A stretch of 14,283 nt of DNA from Coxiellaceae bacterium UBA6002 (GTDB taxonomy: Bacteria; Pseudomonadota; Gammaproteobacteria; UBA6002): the NCBI GenBank assembly GCA_002429595.1, contig DJAM01000067.1, positions 1 to 14,283 of the forward strand, in the 5' to 3' direction. This document shows positions 6,933 to 14,230 of this stretch, piece by piece. A model generated the notes under the pieces. The model was not told the DNA's origin. It searched no databases and worked only from the letters and a program-made list of their open reading frames with translations. A program made the translations under genes and the position numbers. Numbering within the stretch: the first letter of the stretch is position 1; each line of letters starts with the position of its first letter.

Positions 6933-9329
6933 CTAGCCCTTAGTCCACTTCTTATGGATCTTAGCAAATTCTTCAAGTTGCTGTTCAACTAAATAATTAA
7001 CGCTATCCTTCGGGAACAAACCCTCAGCATCACGCACACCAGCTGTTTTGCCCATTAGAATTAAAACGGCTTCTTCAATCGTTTCAATCGGATAAATATG
7101 AAAAAGATTATTATGAGCCGCCTCAATAACATCATCTCTTAGCATTAGATTTTTGACATTTGCTTTTGGGATGACAACGCCTTGCTCTCCGGTTAAACCC
7201 CGCTGTTTGCAGATATCAAAAAAACCTTCAATTTTTTCATTAACACATCCTATGGCCTGTACCATTCCATGCTGATTAACTGAACCCGTGACTGACAGCG
7301 ACTGCTTAATTGGCACTTTAGATAATGACGACAAGAGCGCACATAACTCGGCGACAGAAGCACTATCGCCATCGACTGAACCGTAAGATTGCTCAAAGAC
7401 GATACTTGCCGAAAGTGTCAATGGCCATTTAGGTGCATAACGATTCATAATAAAACCGGAAAGAATTAAAACACCTTTGGCATGAATAGGACCACTCAAA
7501 TTAACTTCACGCTCAATATCGATAATACCTTCTCGTCCCATTCGCGTTGCTGCTGTAATTCGCGAAGGAGTACCAAAGGTGAAATCACCCAAACGGTAAG
7601 TCGTTAGTGCGTTGATTTGTGCTACTTGCTCACCTTCAGTATTGATAAATAAAATTTGGCGCAAAATATCTTCATACAATAATTGTTGATAATGGTCTAA
7701 ACGGAATTTTTGGAAGTCGATCGCTTTTTGAACTTCTCGACGAGTGACAACTCGGTTGCCTGCTTCCTCGGCCCAATGATCTGCTTCTTCCAGTAAGTTT
7801 ACCAATTCATGTAAATGAAGTGACAATTTTTCGGCATCTGATATCAACCGCGAACTATGGTCGATGACCCGAGCGACAGCAGAAGCATCGAAAGGACGTA
7901 AATTATATTTTACTACTTGAGTCGCAATTAAATTAGAATAAAGCTCTAAAGAAGATGTATTTCGATCAATTGCCTCTTCAAAATCAACCGACACTTTGAA
8001 TAATTCGTTAAACTCAGGGTCAGTATCGCGAAGATCGTAATAGTCTTCACGTTCACCCAATAATATAACTTTAACATCTAATGGTATGGGCTCTGGCTCT
8101 AATATAGAAGAACTGGTTACAGAAATTAAATTAGGTGGTAATTCAATTTTAATTTCATTGGTCAATAACGCACTTTTGAGTGCTTCCCAAGCAGATTGAT
8201 GGTCCAATATTTTTTCAACATTCAAAATGAGATAACCGCCATTGGCCTTATGTAACGCTCCTCCTTGAATTAATGAAAAGTCAGTGACTAAGGCACCAAG
8301 CTGAGAAACATGCTCAATTCGACCGATTACTTTATAGTACAATGGATTATCTTCATAAACGACTGGAGCACCTTCAAGCTGATCATTGTCTACAACCACA
8401 TTGATACTATATCGAGAAAAAGCAAACTCGGAAGGATGGGTTTCGCCATACATGACTTGAGCAGGAACTTCTTCATCTTTTAAAAACATTTTGGCATTAG
8501 TAATAATATCTTCTTGAACTTCATCGAGATAATTTAAGACTTGTTTTAACTTCTTATATTTTTTTCGGAGGTTCTTGATTGCTTGACTTAATGCTTTTAA
8601 CGCAAAATCTCGCTCATATTCTCTTTCATGCTTACGTTTTATCTTATGCAGCTTTTGAATTTTATTAATGACATCAGCCAGCTGTTCATTGAGTTCTTCT
8701 GTAATATGTTCCGTTTCTTTTCGCTCTTTTTGTGAAAGTAATTCGAGTTCTTTTTCAGACAACACTTTACCGCCGCGAATTGGCACCACGACAAAACCTT
8801 TAGAAGTACTCAAAATTGTCATGTCTTGCTTTTCAGCTTCACGCTGAAGGGATTCAAAATATCTTTTTTGTTTTGCGGAAACCTCTTCACCCATTCTCTT
8901 GATACGAGCCTGGTGCTCAGTGGTTTCAAACAACGCTGGAAGTGTTTCTTTTAGCTCTTCGATAAATTTGTCCATGTCAGCTTTGAGCTCAAAGCCCATA
9001 CCAGGAGGCAATTCCAAAGCATTAGGACAGCGGGGACTTCTAAAGTTGTAAACATAACACCAATCAGATGGGGTTGGCTGATTCTTTGCTGCTTGGAGCA
9101 AAATAGTCTCAACAATTTCTTGTTTGCCGATGTCATCTGGACCAAGAGCATAAAGATTGTAACCAGAATGCTTGATTTTAATTCCGAAGTGAATTGCCTC
9201 GTAGGCACGCCGCTGACCTATAAAGAAAACATCTTTTTTGAGTGCGCTAGTGGTTTTAAAGGGTAACCTCTTGGGATTGCACTTCTGCGAAAAATATTTC
9301 GGATCCAAGGCGGGTACTTCGTCCATCAT
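6933..9329 (-). CDS. LonB-like (COG1067) AAA+/Lon-protease domain protein
   Basis: A 798-residue soluble protein of the Lon-related family that has a long insert in its ATPase region. The N-terminus (FKTTSALKKDVFFIGQRRAYEAIHFG, GYNLYALGP) is typical of the family. A highly charged helical/coiled-coil stretch covers about 140-280, and an AAA+ part continues to about 560. The C-terminal protease domain has GSVDGDSASVAELCALLS with catalytic Ser656 and VNEKIEGFF with Lys699. Their spacing of 43 matches Ser679/Lys722 of E. coli Lon. The P-loop reads GPDDIGKQ (63-70), lacking the second glycine and the S/T, and the Walker B-like GGYLILNVEKIL has Asn370 where an Asp is expected. ATP use is therefore uncertain, while peptidase chemistry looks intact. 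AAGG at 9336-9333 is 6 bases from the second ATG (9326) and only 3 from the first, so residue 2 is the likelier start. Confidence 0.9.
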   Translation of the reverse strand: MMDEVPALDPKYFSQKCNPKRLPFKTTSALKKDVFFIGQRRAYEAIHFGIKIKHSGYNLYALGPDDIGKQEIVETILLQAAKNQPTPSDWCYVYNFRSPRCPNALELPPGMGFELKADMDKFIEELKETLPALFETTEHQARIKRMGEEVSAKQKRYFESLQREAEKQDMTILSTSKGFVVVPIRGGKVLSEKELELLSQKERKETEHITEELNEQLADVINKIQKLHKIKRKHEREYERDFALKALSQAIKNLRKKYKKLKQVLNYLDEVQEDIITNAKMFLKDEEVPAQVMYGETHPSEFAFSRYSINVVVDNDQLEGAPVVYEDNPLYYKVIGRIEHVSQLGALVTDFSLIQGGALHKANGGYLILNVEKILDHQSAWEALKSALLTNEIKIELPPNLISVTSSSILEPEPIPLDVKVILLGEREDYYDLRDTDPEFNELFKVSVDFEEAIDRNTSSLELYSNLIATQVVKYNLRPFDASAVARVIDHSSRLISDAEKLSLHLHELVNLLEEADHWAEEAGNRVVTRREVQKAIDFQKFRLDHYQQLLYEDILRQILFINTEGEQVAQINALTTYRLGDFTFGTPSRITAATRMGREGIIDIEREVNLSGPIHAKGVLILSGFIMNRYAPKWPLTLSASIVFEQSYGSVDGDSASVAELCALLSSLSKVPIKQSLSVTGSVNQHGMVQAIGCVNEKIEGFFDICKQRGLTGEQGVVIPKANVKNLMLRDDVIEAAHNNLFHIYPIETIEEAVLILMGKTAGVRDAEGLFPKDSVNYLVEQQLEEFAKIHKKWTKG

Positions 9330-9373
9330 TATCCTTAATTAATACCTCTTTATAATCTTAGCAAAATGTCAGA

Positions 9374-9397
9374 GATGATTTTGGTCAAACCATCATC
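9374..9397. repeat. Imperfect inverted repeat in the divergent lon-like/DUF1622 spacer
   Basis: GATGAT-TTT-GGT pairs with ACC-ATCATC around a 3-base centre; the TTT is unpaired. It lies midway between two divergent genes and could be a regulator site for either, or chance. Nothing else stands out in this 116-base spacer apart from a TATAAT at 9351-9356 that is too far upstream to assign. Confidence 0.25.
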
Positions 9398-9445
9398 TAA
9401 ATTTATGCTACGGTTAATAATTAAGCAAACCTAGGTATTAAGAGT

Positions 9446-9868
9446 ATGCAATTAATCCAAAATGCTTACAGCCTATTACATCACAGCAGTCAAATTGCGC
9501 CATCAGCATTAGACATGGCTTTGCTGTCAATTAAATCAGTTGTCTCTGTCATTGGAACGTTCATCATTTTGGTCGGGGTGGCAGTCAGCGCTTATCGCTT
9601 CATTGCATTACGATTTAGCCATCAGCAAAAATGGGATATTAATTCAATAAGACGAGATCTCGGGTTAACTATTGTATTAGGCTTAGAGTTTATTATCGCC
9701 GCCGACGTGATAGAAACCACGACTACGCCTGATTACTATTCTTTAGGAATTCTAGGATCTATTGTCTTGATCAGGACATTCTTAAGCTTCTCGCTCAGCC
9801 GTGAAATCTCTACACTTGCACCAAAGCCTCAGGTGGTTCAGAATTTGCATGAGGAAGGCAAAGTGTAG
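9446..9868 (+). CDS. DUF1622 family inner-membrane protein
   Basis: A 140-residue protein with three predicted membrane segments: about 30-55 (SVVSVIGTFIILVGVAVSAY), 72-90 (LGLTIVLGLEFIIAADVIET) and 98-117 (LGILGSIVLIRTFLSFSL). The combination of RRDLG, LGLEFIIAADVIET and IRTFLSFSL-REI is the signature of the DUF1622 family, small membrane proteins of unknown function found across bacteria. The start is preceded by a purine-rich TAAGAG at a short distance. A large hairpin repeat begins 19 bases after the stop and separates it from the next gene on the same strand. Confidence 0.85.
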   Translation: MQLIQNAYSLLHHSSQIAPSALDMALLSIKSVVSVIGTFIILVGVAVSAYRFIALRFSHQQKWDINSIRRDLGLTIVLGLEFIIAADVIETTTTPDYYSLGILGSIVLIRTFLSFSLSREISTLAPKPQVVQNLHEEGKV

Positions 9869-9887
9869 CATGTTCACGCGAGCAATA

Positions 9888-10025
9888 CTTGTCACTCCCG
9901 CGCATTACCTGTCATTCCCGCGCATTGCCTGTCATTCCCGCGAAGGCGGGAACCTATTTGAGGAGTGGCTTCAAGCATGGCTTCCCGCCTTCGCGGGAAT
10001 GACAGGCAATGCGCGGAGTAACAAG
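9888..10025. repeat. Palindromic repeat, copy 3 (tandem units, unequal arms)
   Basis: The left arm has three GTCA(C/T)TCCCGCG units starting at 9891, 9911 and 9931, exactly 20 bases apart. The right arm (CTTCCCGCCTTCGCGGGAAT..., ending in AACAAG at 10025) mirrors only two of them: the innermost and the outermost. The central part (TGGCTTCAAGCATGG) resembles the loop of copy 1 and has the same orientation, but the inner arms have diverged (AACCTAT against ATGGCTT). The element lies between two co-directional genes, ending 22 bases before the next start, so as RNA it would form a long GC-rich stem just 5' of that start. Confidence 0.9.
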
Positions 10026-10047
10026 CACTAAAGGAAACCAGGATTAA

Positions 10048-11511
10048 ATGCTTAAGCAACATGGAATCTCCAAAGTAGACCTTCTAATCACCGTAAGCTT
10101 GTTCCTTATCGCGTTCCTCATCCGCATCAACACCTTCATCGATATGGACGTCGCCTGGCATATTGATGGTGCAATGCGATTCCACAACGGTGGCAACTAT
10201 TTAACCAATATCTTTGATGATAATTCGCCATTTGTTTTTTGGTTTTACTCGCCTCTAGTTTTCCTAAAAAGTGTAACCGCAGGGTCATACTGGTACCTTA
10301 TTCCAATATATATCTTGACTGCAAATCTGCTAGGACTTTTCCTGTTCACCAAAATTTTGAAAACATTTCAGCTTTCTTTATTTGCAAAACGACTTCTATA
10401 TTATCTCGTTATAGGAATTTTACTTTTTTTACCACTAATGAATTTTGGTCAGCGCGAAATTATTTTAATAAATTTTATACTTCCCTATTTTTTTCTACTG
10501 TTAAATTTTAAAAATATCGTTAACTCTAATACCTTCACAATAATTTGTAGTTTATTCGCAGCCTTTGGTATCATGCAAAATCCGTTTTTTTTAGTCGTGA
10601 TCGTTGCTATTGATATAACACGATGGTCTTACAATAAGAAATTTACTTATTTTCAAATTATTTTTTATCTCAACGTCTTAATATACTTTCTGCTGATTCA
10701 TTATTTCTATCCAGAGTATTTTACGGTCATTTTACCTTTCACTATTTGCTATGAAAGCGCCTTTAATTCCAGTTGGTCTTACCTCTTCACCGGGGTTACA
10801 TTGCTTACGATCTTAGTCCTGGCGCTGGTTTTAATTAGCCTTAAAAAACTTAGTCATCAAAGTAATATTATCATCGGGAGTCTCGCAACCTTTCTCTCGC
10901 TCATGATCTATCTAGCAGAACAGAAAGATTGGTATTCGCATTTATATCCCGCTTTTTGCTTTGCGTTGCTTACGAATGCATTCATACTGCTAACTTGTTT
11001 AGAAGAAGGTGGAAAAAATCGAGCCGCCCGCTTTTATCAAGCAACTACCGCTGCGATTTTTCTAATAACATTAGCTGGTACCTTGAATTTTCTAGTTGGT
11101 ATGATTCGAGAATTTCATGATAACAATTACATTTGGAATAAATGGATTACTTTCTCTAATCAGAACTTTCAAAATAAAAAAATATTTTTCTTGATGCCGT
11201 ATTATCCGCCATTGCATCAAATACCGATTTACTCCAATACCAAAGTTGTCTCACCTTGGTTCAATGCCTGGTTTATTCCGGCACTAGAAAAGAACCACTT
11301 TTTTCCCGCTTTTTGTCATGTTGAAAGAGATTTAAAGATCATCAAAAACCTTGTGGTTAATGCAATTGATCAGACCCAGCCAGACTTTGTCTTAGTAAGA
11401 GCCTATACTGTTACAGACCAACCCTCTTTCCCTCCAAGTGCTTATTTCTTAAGGAATTATTATATATTCAGGAATTATCAGGGTATAGCTATTTATAAAA
11501 AAAGATATTAA
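10048..11511 (+). CDS. Polytopic membrane protein, probable GT-C-fold glycosyltransferase
   Basis: A 487-residue protein with roughly ten hydrophobic helices over the first 350 residues and a C-terminal soluble part (about 358-487) that probably faces the periplasm. After the first helix comes IDMDVAWHIDGAMRFHNGGN (31-50; Asp32 and Asp34), then DDNSPFVFWFYSPL. This is the usual place and look of the acidic catalytic motif of lipid-linked-sugar GT-C enzymes (ArnT/PMT/GT39-like). EQKDWYSHLYP (291-301) resembles the Q-K-W-Y-H-P loop I associate with uncharacterised members of this class. The donor would be a polyprenyl-phosphate sugar and the acceptor unknown. No saccharide cluster surrounds it. 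Starts at an ATG with AGGA 5 bases upstream. Membrane topology is certain; glycosyltransferase activity is inferred from layout and a few motifs. Confidence 0.75.
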   Translation: MLKQHGISKVDLLITVSLFLIAFLIRINTFIDMDVAWHIDGAMRFHNGGNYLTNIFDDNSPFVFWFYSPLVFLKSVTAGSYWYLIPIYILTANLLGLFLFTKILKTFQLSLFAKRLLYYLVIGILLFLPLMNFGQREIILINFILPYFFLLLNFKNIVNSNTFTIICSLFAAFGIMQNPFFLVVIVAIDITRWSYNKKFTYFQIIFYLNVLIYFLLIHYFYPEYFTVILPFTICYESAFNSSWSYLFTGVTLLTILVLALVLISLKKLSHQSNIIIGSLATFLSLMIYLAEQKDWYSHLYPAFCFALLTNAFILLTCLEEGGKNRAARFYQATTAAIFLITLAGTLNFLVGMIREFHDNNYIWNKWITFSNQNFQNKKIFFLMPYYPPLHQIPIYSNTKVVSPWFNAWFIPALEKNHFFPAFCHVERDLKIIKNLVVNAIDQTQPDFVLVRAYTVTDQPSFPPSAYFLRNYYIFRNYQGIAIYKKRY

Positions 11512-11552
11512 AATACCAACTTTAGGTAAATTGCACAGGAATTTTAACAGCG

Positions 11553-12341
11553 ATGAATTTACAACCCAGAGAATATTCACCCGATTTATTTGCAACGAAT
11601 AATGCGAGACTTTACAAACATGTTATTGATATGAAAACAGAGTATTGTGTTTATATATTAGGCAATAGTTATGAAACACCCATCGTTAAAAGGCATCGGT
11701 TAGTTGGTAGCAACTATAATATTTCTTTTTATTCTGAAGAAAATAATCAAAAATTGAGTTTAGTCATGGTTCGCTATACATCAAATGGCAAATCCATGGT
11801 CCTTTCTGCTGTTCCTGCATACTGTACGCATCAAGTTGGAAGTTTAGGTCATGTGGAATCATTTACTCCAATAGCTACGGGAGCCTACAAACCAATTTCA
11901 GACCCGGATAAATTCCTTGAGGTACATAAAGAACATACCGCGCTTCATTTTATTGATAAAGTTATGCAATCCGAAGCTTATAAAAAGCTGGAGGCTCATT
12001 CGAAAGCCCTTGGTGAGGAAGGTGTCGGGACAGAGGGCTTTACAAAACACAGTGCTATCGAAAATTTTTTATCAAAATTCAGAAATGGAATGATAAGAGA
12101 TATCTTGGACATAATGGACAGAGCGACAAATGCCACTTATCAGGCGATGATAAAGCCACGAACAAACATATGGTTGTGTTTTAATTTCACCGCAACTGAT
12201 CACACCCAAACTAAAACCTATAGACTGTTATCGGAACTGAGGACGAGCGCTGAATTTCAGGAATTACTGTTAGGTTATTTTGATCGTAGACAAGCTGTAG
12301 TTGGCGAAAATAAGGAAAATAAGGGAGACTATAATCTCTAG
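11553..12341 (+). CDS. Orphan soluble protein, function unknown
   Basis: I do not recognise this 262-residue protein. It has no signal peptide or membrane segment. The N-terminal half looks like mixed beta sequence (YCVYILGNS, NISFYS, KLSLVMVRYTSNGKSMVLSAVPAY). The second half is mainly charged helix (HFIDKVMQSEAYKKLEAHSKAL, then NFLSKFRNGMIRDILDIMDR), followed by a strand-like WLCFNFTAT and a polar, Lys/Glu/Asn-rich C-terminal tail. The start has only a distant AGGA (12 bases). It follows the membrane protein gene by 41 bases on the same strand and may share its transcript. A lineage-restricted orphan with a hydrophilic tail in this genome type could be a secreted effector, but nothing in the sequence proves this. 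Confidence 0.7.
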   Translation: MNLQPREYSPDLFATNNARLYKHVIDMKTEYCVYILGNSYETPIVKRHRLVGSNYNISFYSEENNQKLSLVMVRYTSNGKSMVLSAVPAYCTHQVGSLGHVESFTPIATGAYKPISDPDKFLEVHKEHTALHFIDKVMQSEAYKKLEAHSKALGEEGVGTEGFTKHSAIENFLSKFRNGMIRDILDIMDRATNATYQAMIKPRTNIWLCFNFTATDHTQTKTYRLLSELRTSAEFQELLLGYFDRRQAVVGENKENKGDYNL

Positions 12342-12376
12342 CATAGCAATCTGCTTCGACGAGACAATTCATTAAT

Positions 12377-12414
12377 TTTGACCAAATGAATACTATAATT
12401 TCACTGAGGTCAAA
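12377..12414 (+). promoter_or_regulatory. Candidate -10 box flanked by a TTTGACC/GGTCAAA inverted repeat
   Basis: A perfect TATAAT at 12394-12399 lies between TTTGACC (12377-12383) and its inverse complement GGTCAAA (12408-12414). No good -35 box is at the right spacing; TTGACC is only 10 bases from the -10. The inverted repeat could be an operator straddling the promoter, or a stem that hides the GAGG ribosome site (12406-12409) if transcription begins further upstream. Confidence 0.35.
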
Positions 12415-12417
12415 TAA

Positions 12418-12750
12418 ATGAAGAAAATTATAGGCTTAGTTTTACTACTTTTATTCAGCTCAATCGTCTCTGCGGATAAGGCGGTCATCGGTTATTACCA
12501 ACAAGGCGCGCCTTATTACGACTACGTCATTGTCTACACCTATACCAGAGCGGATGGCACGATTGGGTTGTCACACTGTCGCACTCGAAATGGTACAAAC
12601 TTACAATATGCCTTCCTTTCACAATCAATGCTCAGCATTAATGATTGCGATTTAAGCTACACACCACCCGCAGCTAGGGGTGGTCCTGCTCAAGATACTC
12701 TCATAGCAAATCCCACGACCACCGGCTTTAGCACCCAAGCAGCTTTTTAG
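12418..12750 (+). CDS. Small secreted protein, function unknown
   Basis: A 110-residue precursor with a clear Sec signal peptide (MKK, then a Leu-rich core, cleavage after Ala19 in SIVSA-DK). The mature part is Tyr-rich (GYYQQGAPYYDYVIVYTYT), has two cysteines (Cys54 and Cys77) that could form one disulfide in the periplasm, and ends in a Pro/Gly/Thr-rich tail that looks unfolded. I do not recognise a family. The ribosome site GAGG is 8 bases before the ATG. Its stop is only 2 bases from the stop of the convergent F-box gene. Confidence 0.75.
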   Translation: MKKIIGLVLLLLFSSIVSADKAVIGYYQQGAPYYDYVIVYTYTRADGTIGLSHCRTRNGTNLQYAFLSQSMLSINDCDLSYTPPAARGGPAQDTLIANPTTTGFSTQAAF

Positions 12751-12752
12751 GC

Positions 12753-13880
12753 TTAAACTAAAGCAAGAGTTTGTGCTGGTGGGTCTTCTGCGCCAACGAT
12801 AACTCGTGGATTTACAAAGAATGTGCTTTTAACTTTGTTCACTGCAAAGCTACTCAAATTAGAAGACAAAGAAAAAATTTGAATAGCAGTAGCAATCATA
12901 GAATAGGCTAAGAAAAACCCAGCGGCAAAAAATCCCACGTGGTTAGGTTTTTTCATGTTGAAAAAGATGCTAAATCGAGCTCCGTCACACTGACGAAAGC
13001 AATAATTAAAGTTTGTTGCTAAATTGGTAATGCAAGGATCAGATGCAAAATTGTAAATGTCTTTGGTCAGCATCATTGAAAGAATTGCTATACCTAATAC
13101 CAACGCTACTAATTCACGATGATGAACAATACTCAAAAAAGCCTTGCGAAATGAGAAATTAATACTACGGTTTAAAGTTGAAGTGAGGTCTACGATCGGA
13201 AGAGAGTCTCGATAATACCCTGCCAAATAAGCTCTTACAAGAGCTCTTGTATGTTTCACTTTGACCAACAAACCAATTCCACTTCCAGTTACAAATGATT
13301 GCAGGTATGAAAGATCCAAATATTCTTTAACGTTTTTAGTAAATGCAACTTCATTGGATTTTAAAGAACAATCAAGCTTGTCAGATAATTTATATCGCAA
13401 TGAATAAAATAACCCAACAGCCACACACAACAAAATAAGAGCTGCGATAGTTCTATGCTTAGCCATTGTCCCCCATACAGGATCCTCTCTGCGCACACGA
13501 TCAATAATATTGTCCCTTAAATTACTTAATCTATCCTCAACCCTAATCACTTGAACAGGTTCTAAAAATTGTATATTTTGTATTGAAGATATCCGCATAG
13601 CAATTCGAGTATACTCATCAATTGATAATTGATTCGTATTTCGCAAACTAAAGAGCTTTTCCTGCATCATACGGAATTTCAAATAATCAAGTGTATTAGC
13701 TTGAGGCCGCAAATTCCAAGTAGCCGGAGTAGTTACAACTTGCTGAAATCGCCTGTTAACTTCACGAGCCGCCCAAATGTTACGCGCGCTCAATAATCTT
13801 AGTATCATTCTAAAAACATCAAGTGGTAAAGTCAGAATTGTTATTTGTTGGCTTAAAGATTTTTTATTTTGAGGCATCAC
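12753..13880 (-). CDS. F-box domain protein with several membrane segments, candidate host-directed effector
   Basis: The N-terminus (about 17-57) fits the F-box consensus: LTLPLDVFRMILRLLSARNIWAAREVNRRFQQVV, then TPATW. This includes the LP--(V/I)---IL--L start, the ARNIW--R-VN-RF core and the terminal W. In eukaryotes the F-box binds Skp1 and brings targets to the SCF ubiquitin ligase. Bacterial F-box proteins, such as several Legionella Dot/Icm effectors, work inside host cells. A charged helical region (about 60-140) follows, then hydrophobic segments at about 144-161, 255-271 and 314-338, and a weaker one at 192-206. Cys283, Cys294 and Cys298 lie between the last two. No protein-interaction repeats (ankyrin, LRR) are seen. 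The tail ends PPAQTLALV, which is compatible with, but not proof of, a type IV secretion signal. AGGAG (13888-13884) lies 6 bases from the ATG at 13877 and 3 from the GTG at 13880, so 13877 is the likelier start. Confidence 0.82.
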   Translation of the reverse strand: MMPQNKKSLSQQITILTLPLDVFRMILRLLSARNIWAAREVNRRFQQVVTTPATWNLRPQANTLDYLKFRMMQEKLFSLRNTNQLSIDEYTRIAMRISSIQNIQFLEPVQVIRVEDRLSNLRDNIIDRVRREDPVWGTMAKHRTIAALILLCVAVGLFYSLRYKLSDKLDCSLKSNEVAFTKNVKEYLDLSYLQSFVTGSGIGLLVKVKHTRALVRAYLAGYYRDSLPIVDLTSTLNRSINFSFRKAFLSIVHHRELVALVLGIAILSMMLTKDIYNFASDPCITNLATNFNYCFRQCDGARFSIFFNMKKPNHVGFFAAGFFLAYSMIATAIQIFSLSSNLSSFAVNKVKSTFFVNPRVIVGAEDPPAQTLALV

Positions 13881-13894
13881 AAACTCCTAATATT

Positions 13895-13916
13895 TTAACT
13901 TAAAGTTTAACCTTAA
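13895..13916. promoter_or_regulatory. Cluster of four TTAA tetramers upstream of the F-box gene
   Basis: TTAA occurs at 13895, 13900, 13907 and 13913, and the core forms an imperfect palindrome (TTAACTTAAAGTTTAA). It lies 7-28 bases before the ribosome site of the F-box gene, where an operator or leader element could be. The spacing does not match the 11-base TTAA period of Legionella PmrA boxes. It may simply reflect local AT richness. Confidence 0.2.
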
Positions 13917-13999
13917 GAAAAGATTAAATTGCATGTGAAAAAAAGCATGAAAAGTAGAGATAAATGAGTATAAACATTTTAATCGCCAACATAAAGTCA

Positions 14000-14005
14000 T
14001 ATAAT
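14000..14005 (+). promoter_or_regulatory. Candidate -10 box of the small lipoprotein-like ORF
   Basis: A perfect TATAAT 40 bases before the ATG at 14045. The sequence 17 bases upstream is T-rich and no good match to TTGACA. The 164-base spacer 13881-14044 is otherwise very AT-rich, with A and T runs, and would hold the promoters of both divergent genes. Confidence 0.3.
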
Positions 14006-14044
14006 AAGTGCAAATTTTTTTCTCTCTTTTCTTAAGACATTCAC

Positions 14045-14227
14045 ATGCAGATACTCATTAATCAAAGAGTGTTTAGACCTTTGCAACGAGATAAACAAAG
14101 TTATTTTTCGCTACTTACCTCTGCTGTTTTTTTCCTTAGTATAAATTCGTGTTCTATTTTTCATACAACTGATGAAATGGATAAGATTCTGAGAGAACTT
14201 CCCAAAGCTCGGAGTTTGTCATTTTAA
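14045..14227 (+). CDS. Putative small lipoprotein
   Basis: A 60-residue ORF. A basic N-terminal region (RPLQRDK) precedes a hydrophobic stretch (YFSLLTSAVFFLSI) and then INSC, a passable lipobox with Cys36. This would leave a 25-residue mature lipoprotein (CSIFHTTDEMDKILRELPKA...). The ribosome site is weak (AAGA about 8 bases upstream). Size, a TATAAT upstream and a repeat right after the stop are consistent with a real gene, but a chance ORF cannot be excluded. Confidence 0.4.
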   Translation: MQILINQRVFRPLQRDKQSYFSLLTSAVFFLSINSCSIFHTTDEMDKILRELPKARSLSF

Positions 14228-14230
14228 TTC

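Noticed and set aside
8951..9208. 85-aa ORF on the - strand inside the lon-like gene
   Set aside because: It lies wholly within the conserved N-terminal coding region of the Lon-like protein in another frame.
9888..10025. CRISPR-like array from the 20-base tandem units
   Set aside because: The units are contiguous with no unique spacers and are mirrored on the opposite arm, so this is a palindromic repeat and not a CRISPR array.
9801..10031. 76-aa ORF on the + strand after the DUF1622 gene
   Set aside because: Most of it is translation of palindromic repeat copy 3 (CHSREGGN...AGMT type), a common artefact of such repeats; it also overlaps the DUF1622 gene in another frame.
10239..11120. Two short ORFs (10239-10511 and 10929-11120) inside the GT-C-like gene
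   Set aside because: Alternate-frame readings of an AT-rich membrane-protein gene with no start signal or motif of their own.
13895..13916. PmrA box (regulator of Legionella effector genes)
   Set aside because: The TTAA tetramers are 5, 7 and 6 bases apart, not at the 11-base period of the direct-repeat consensus, and the flanking bases do not fit both half-sites.
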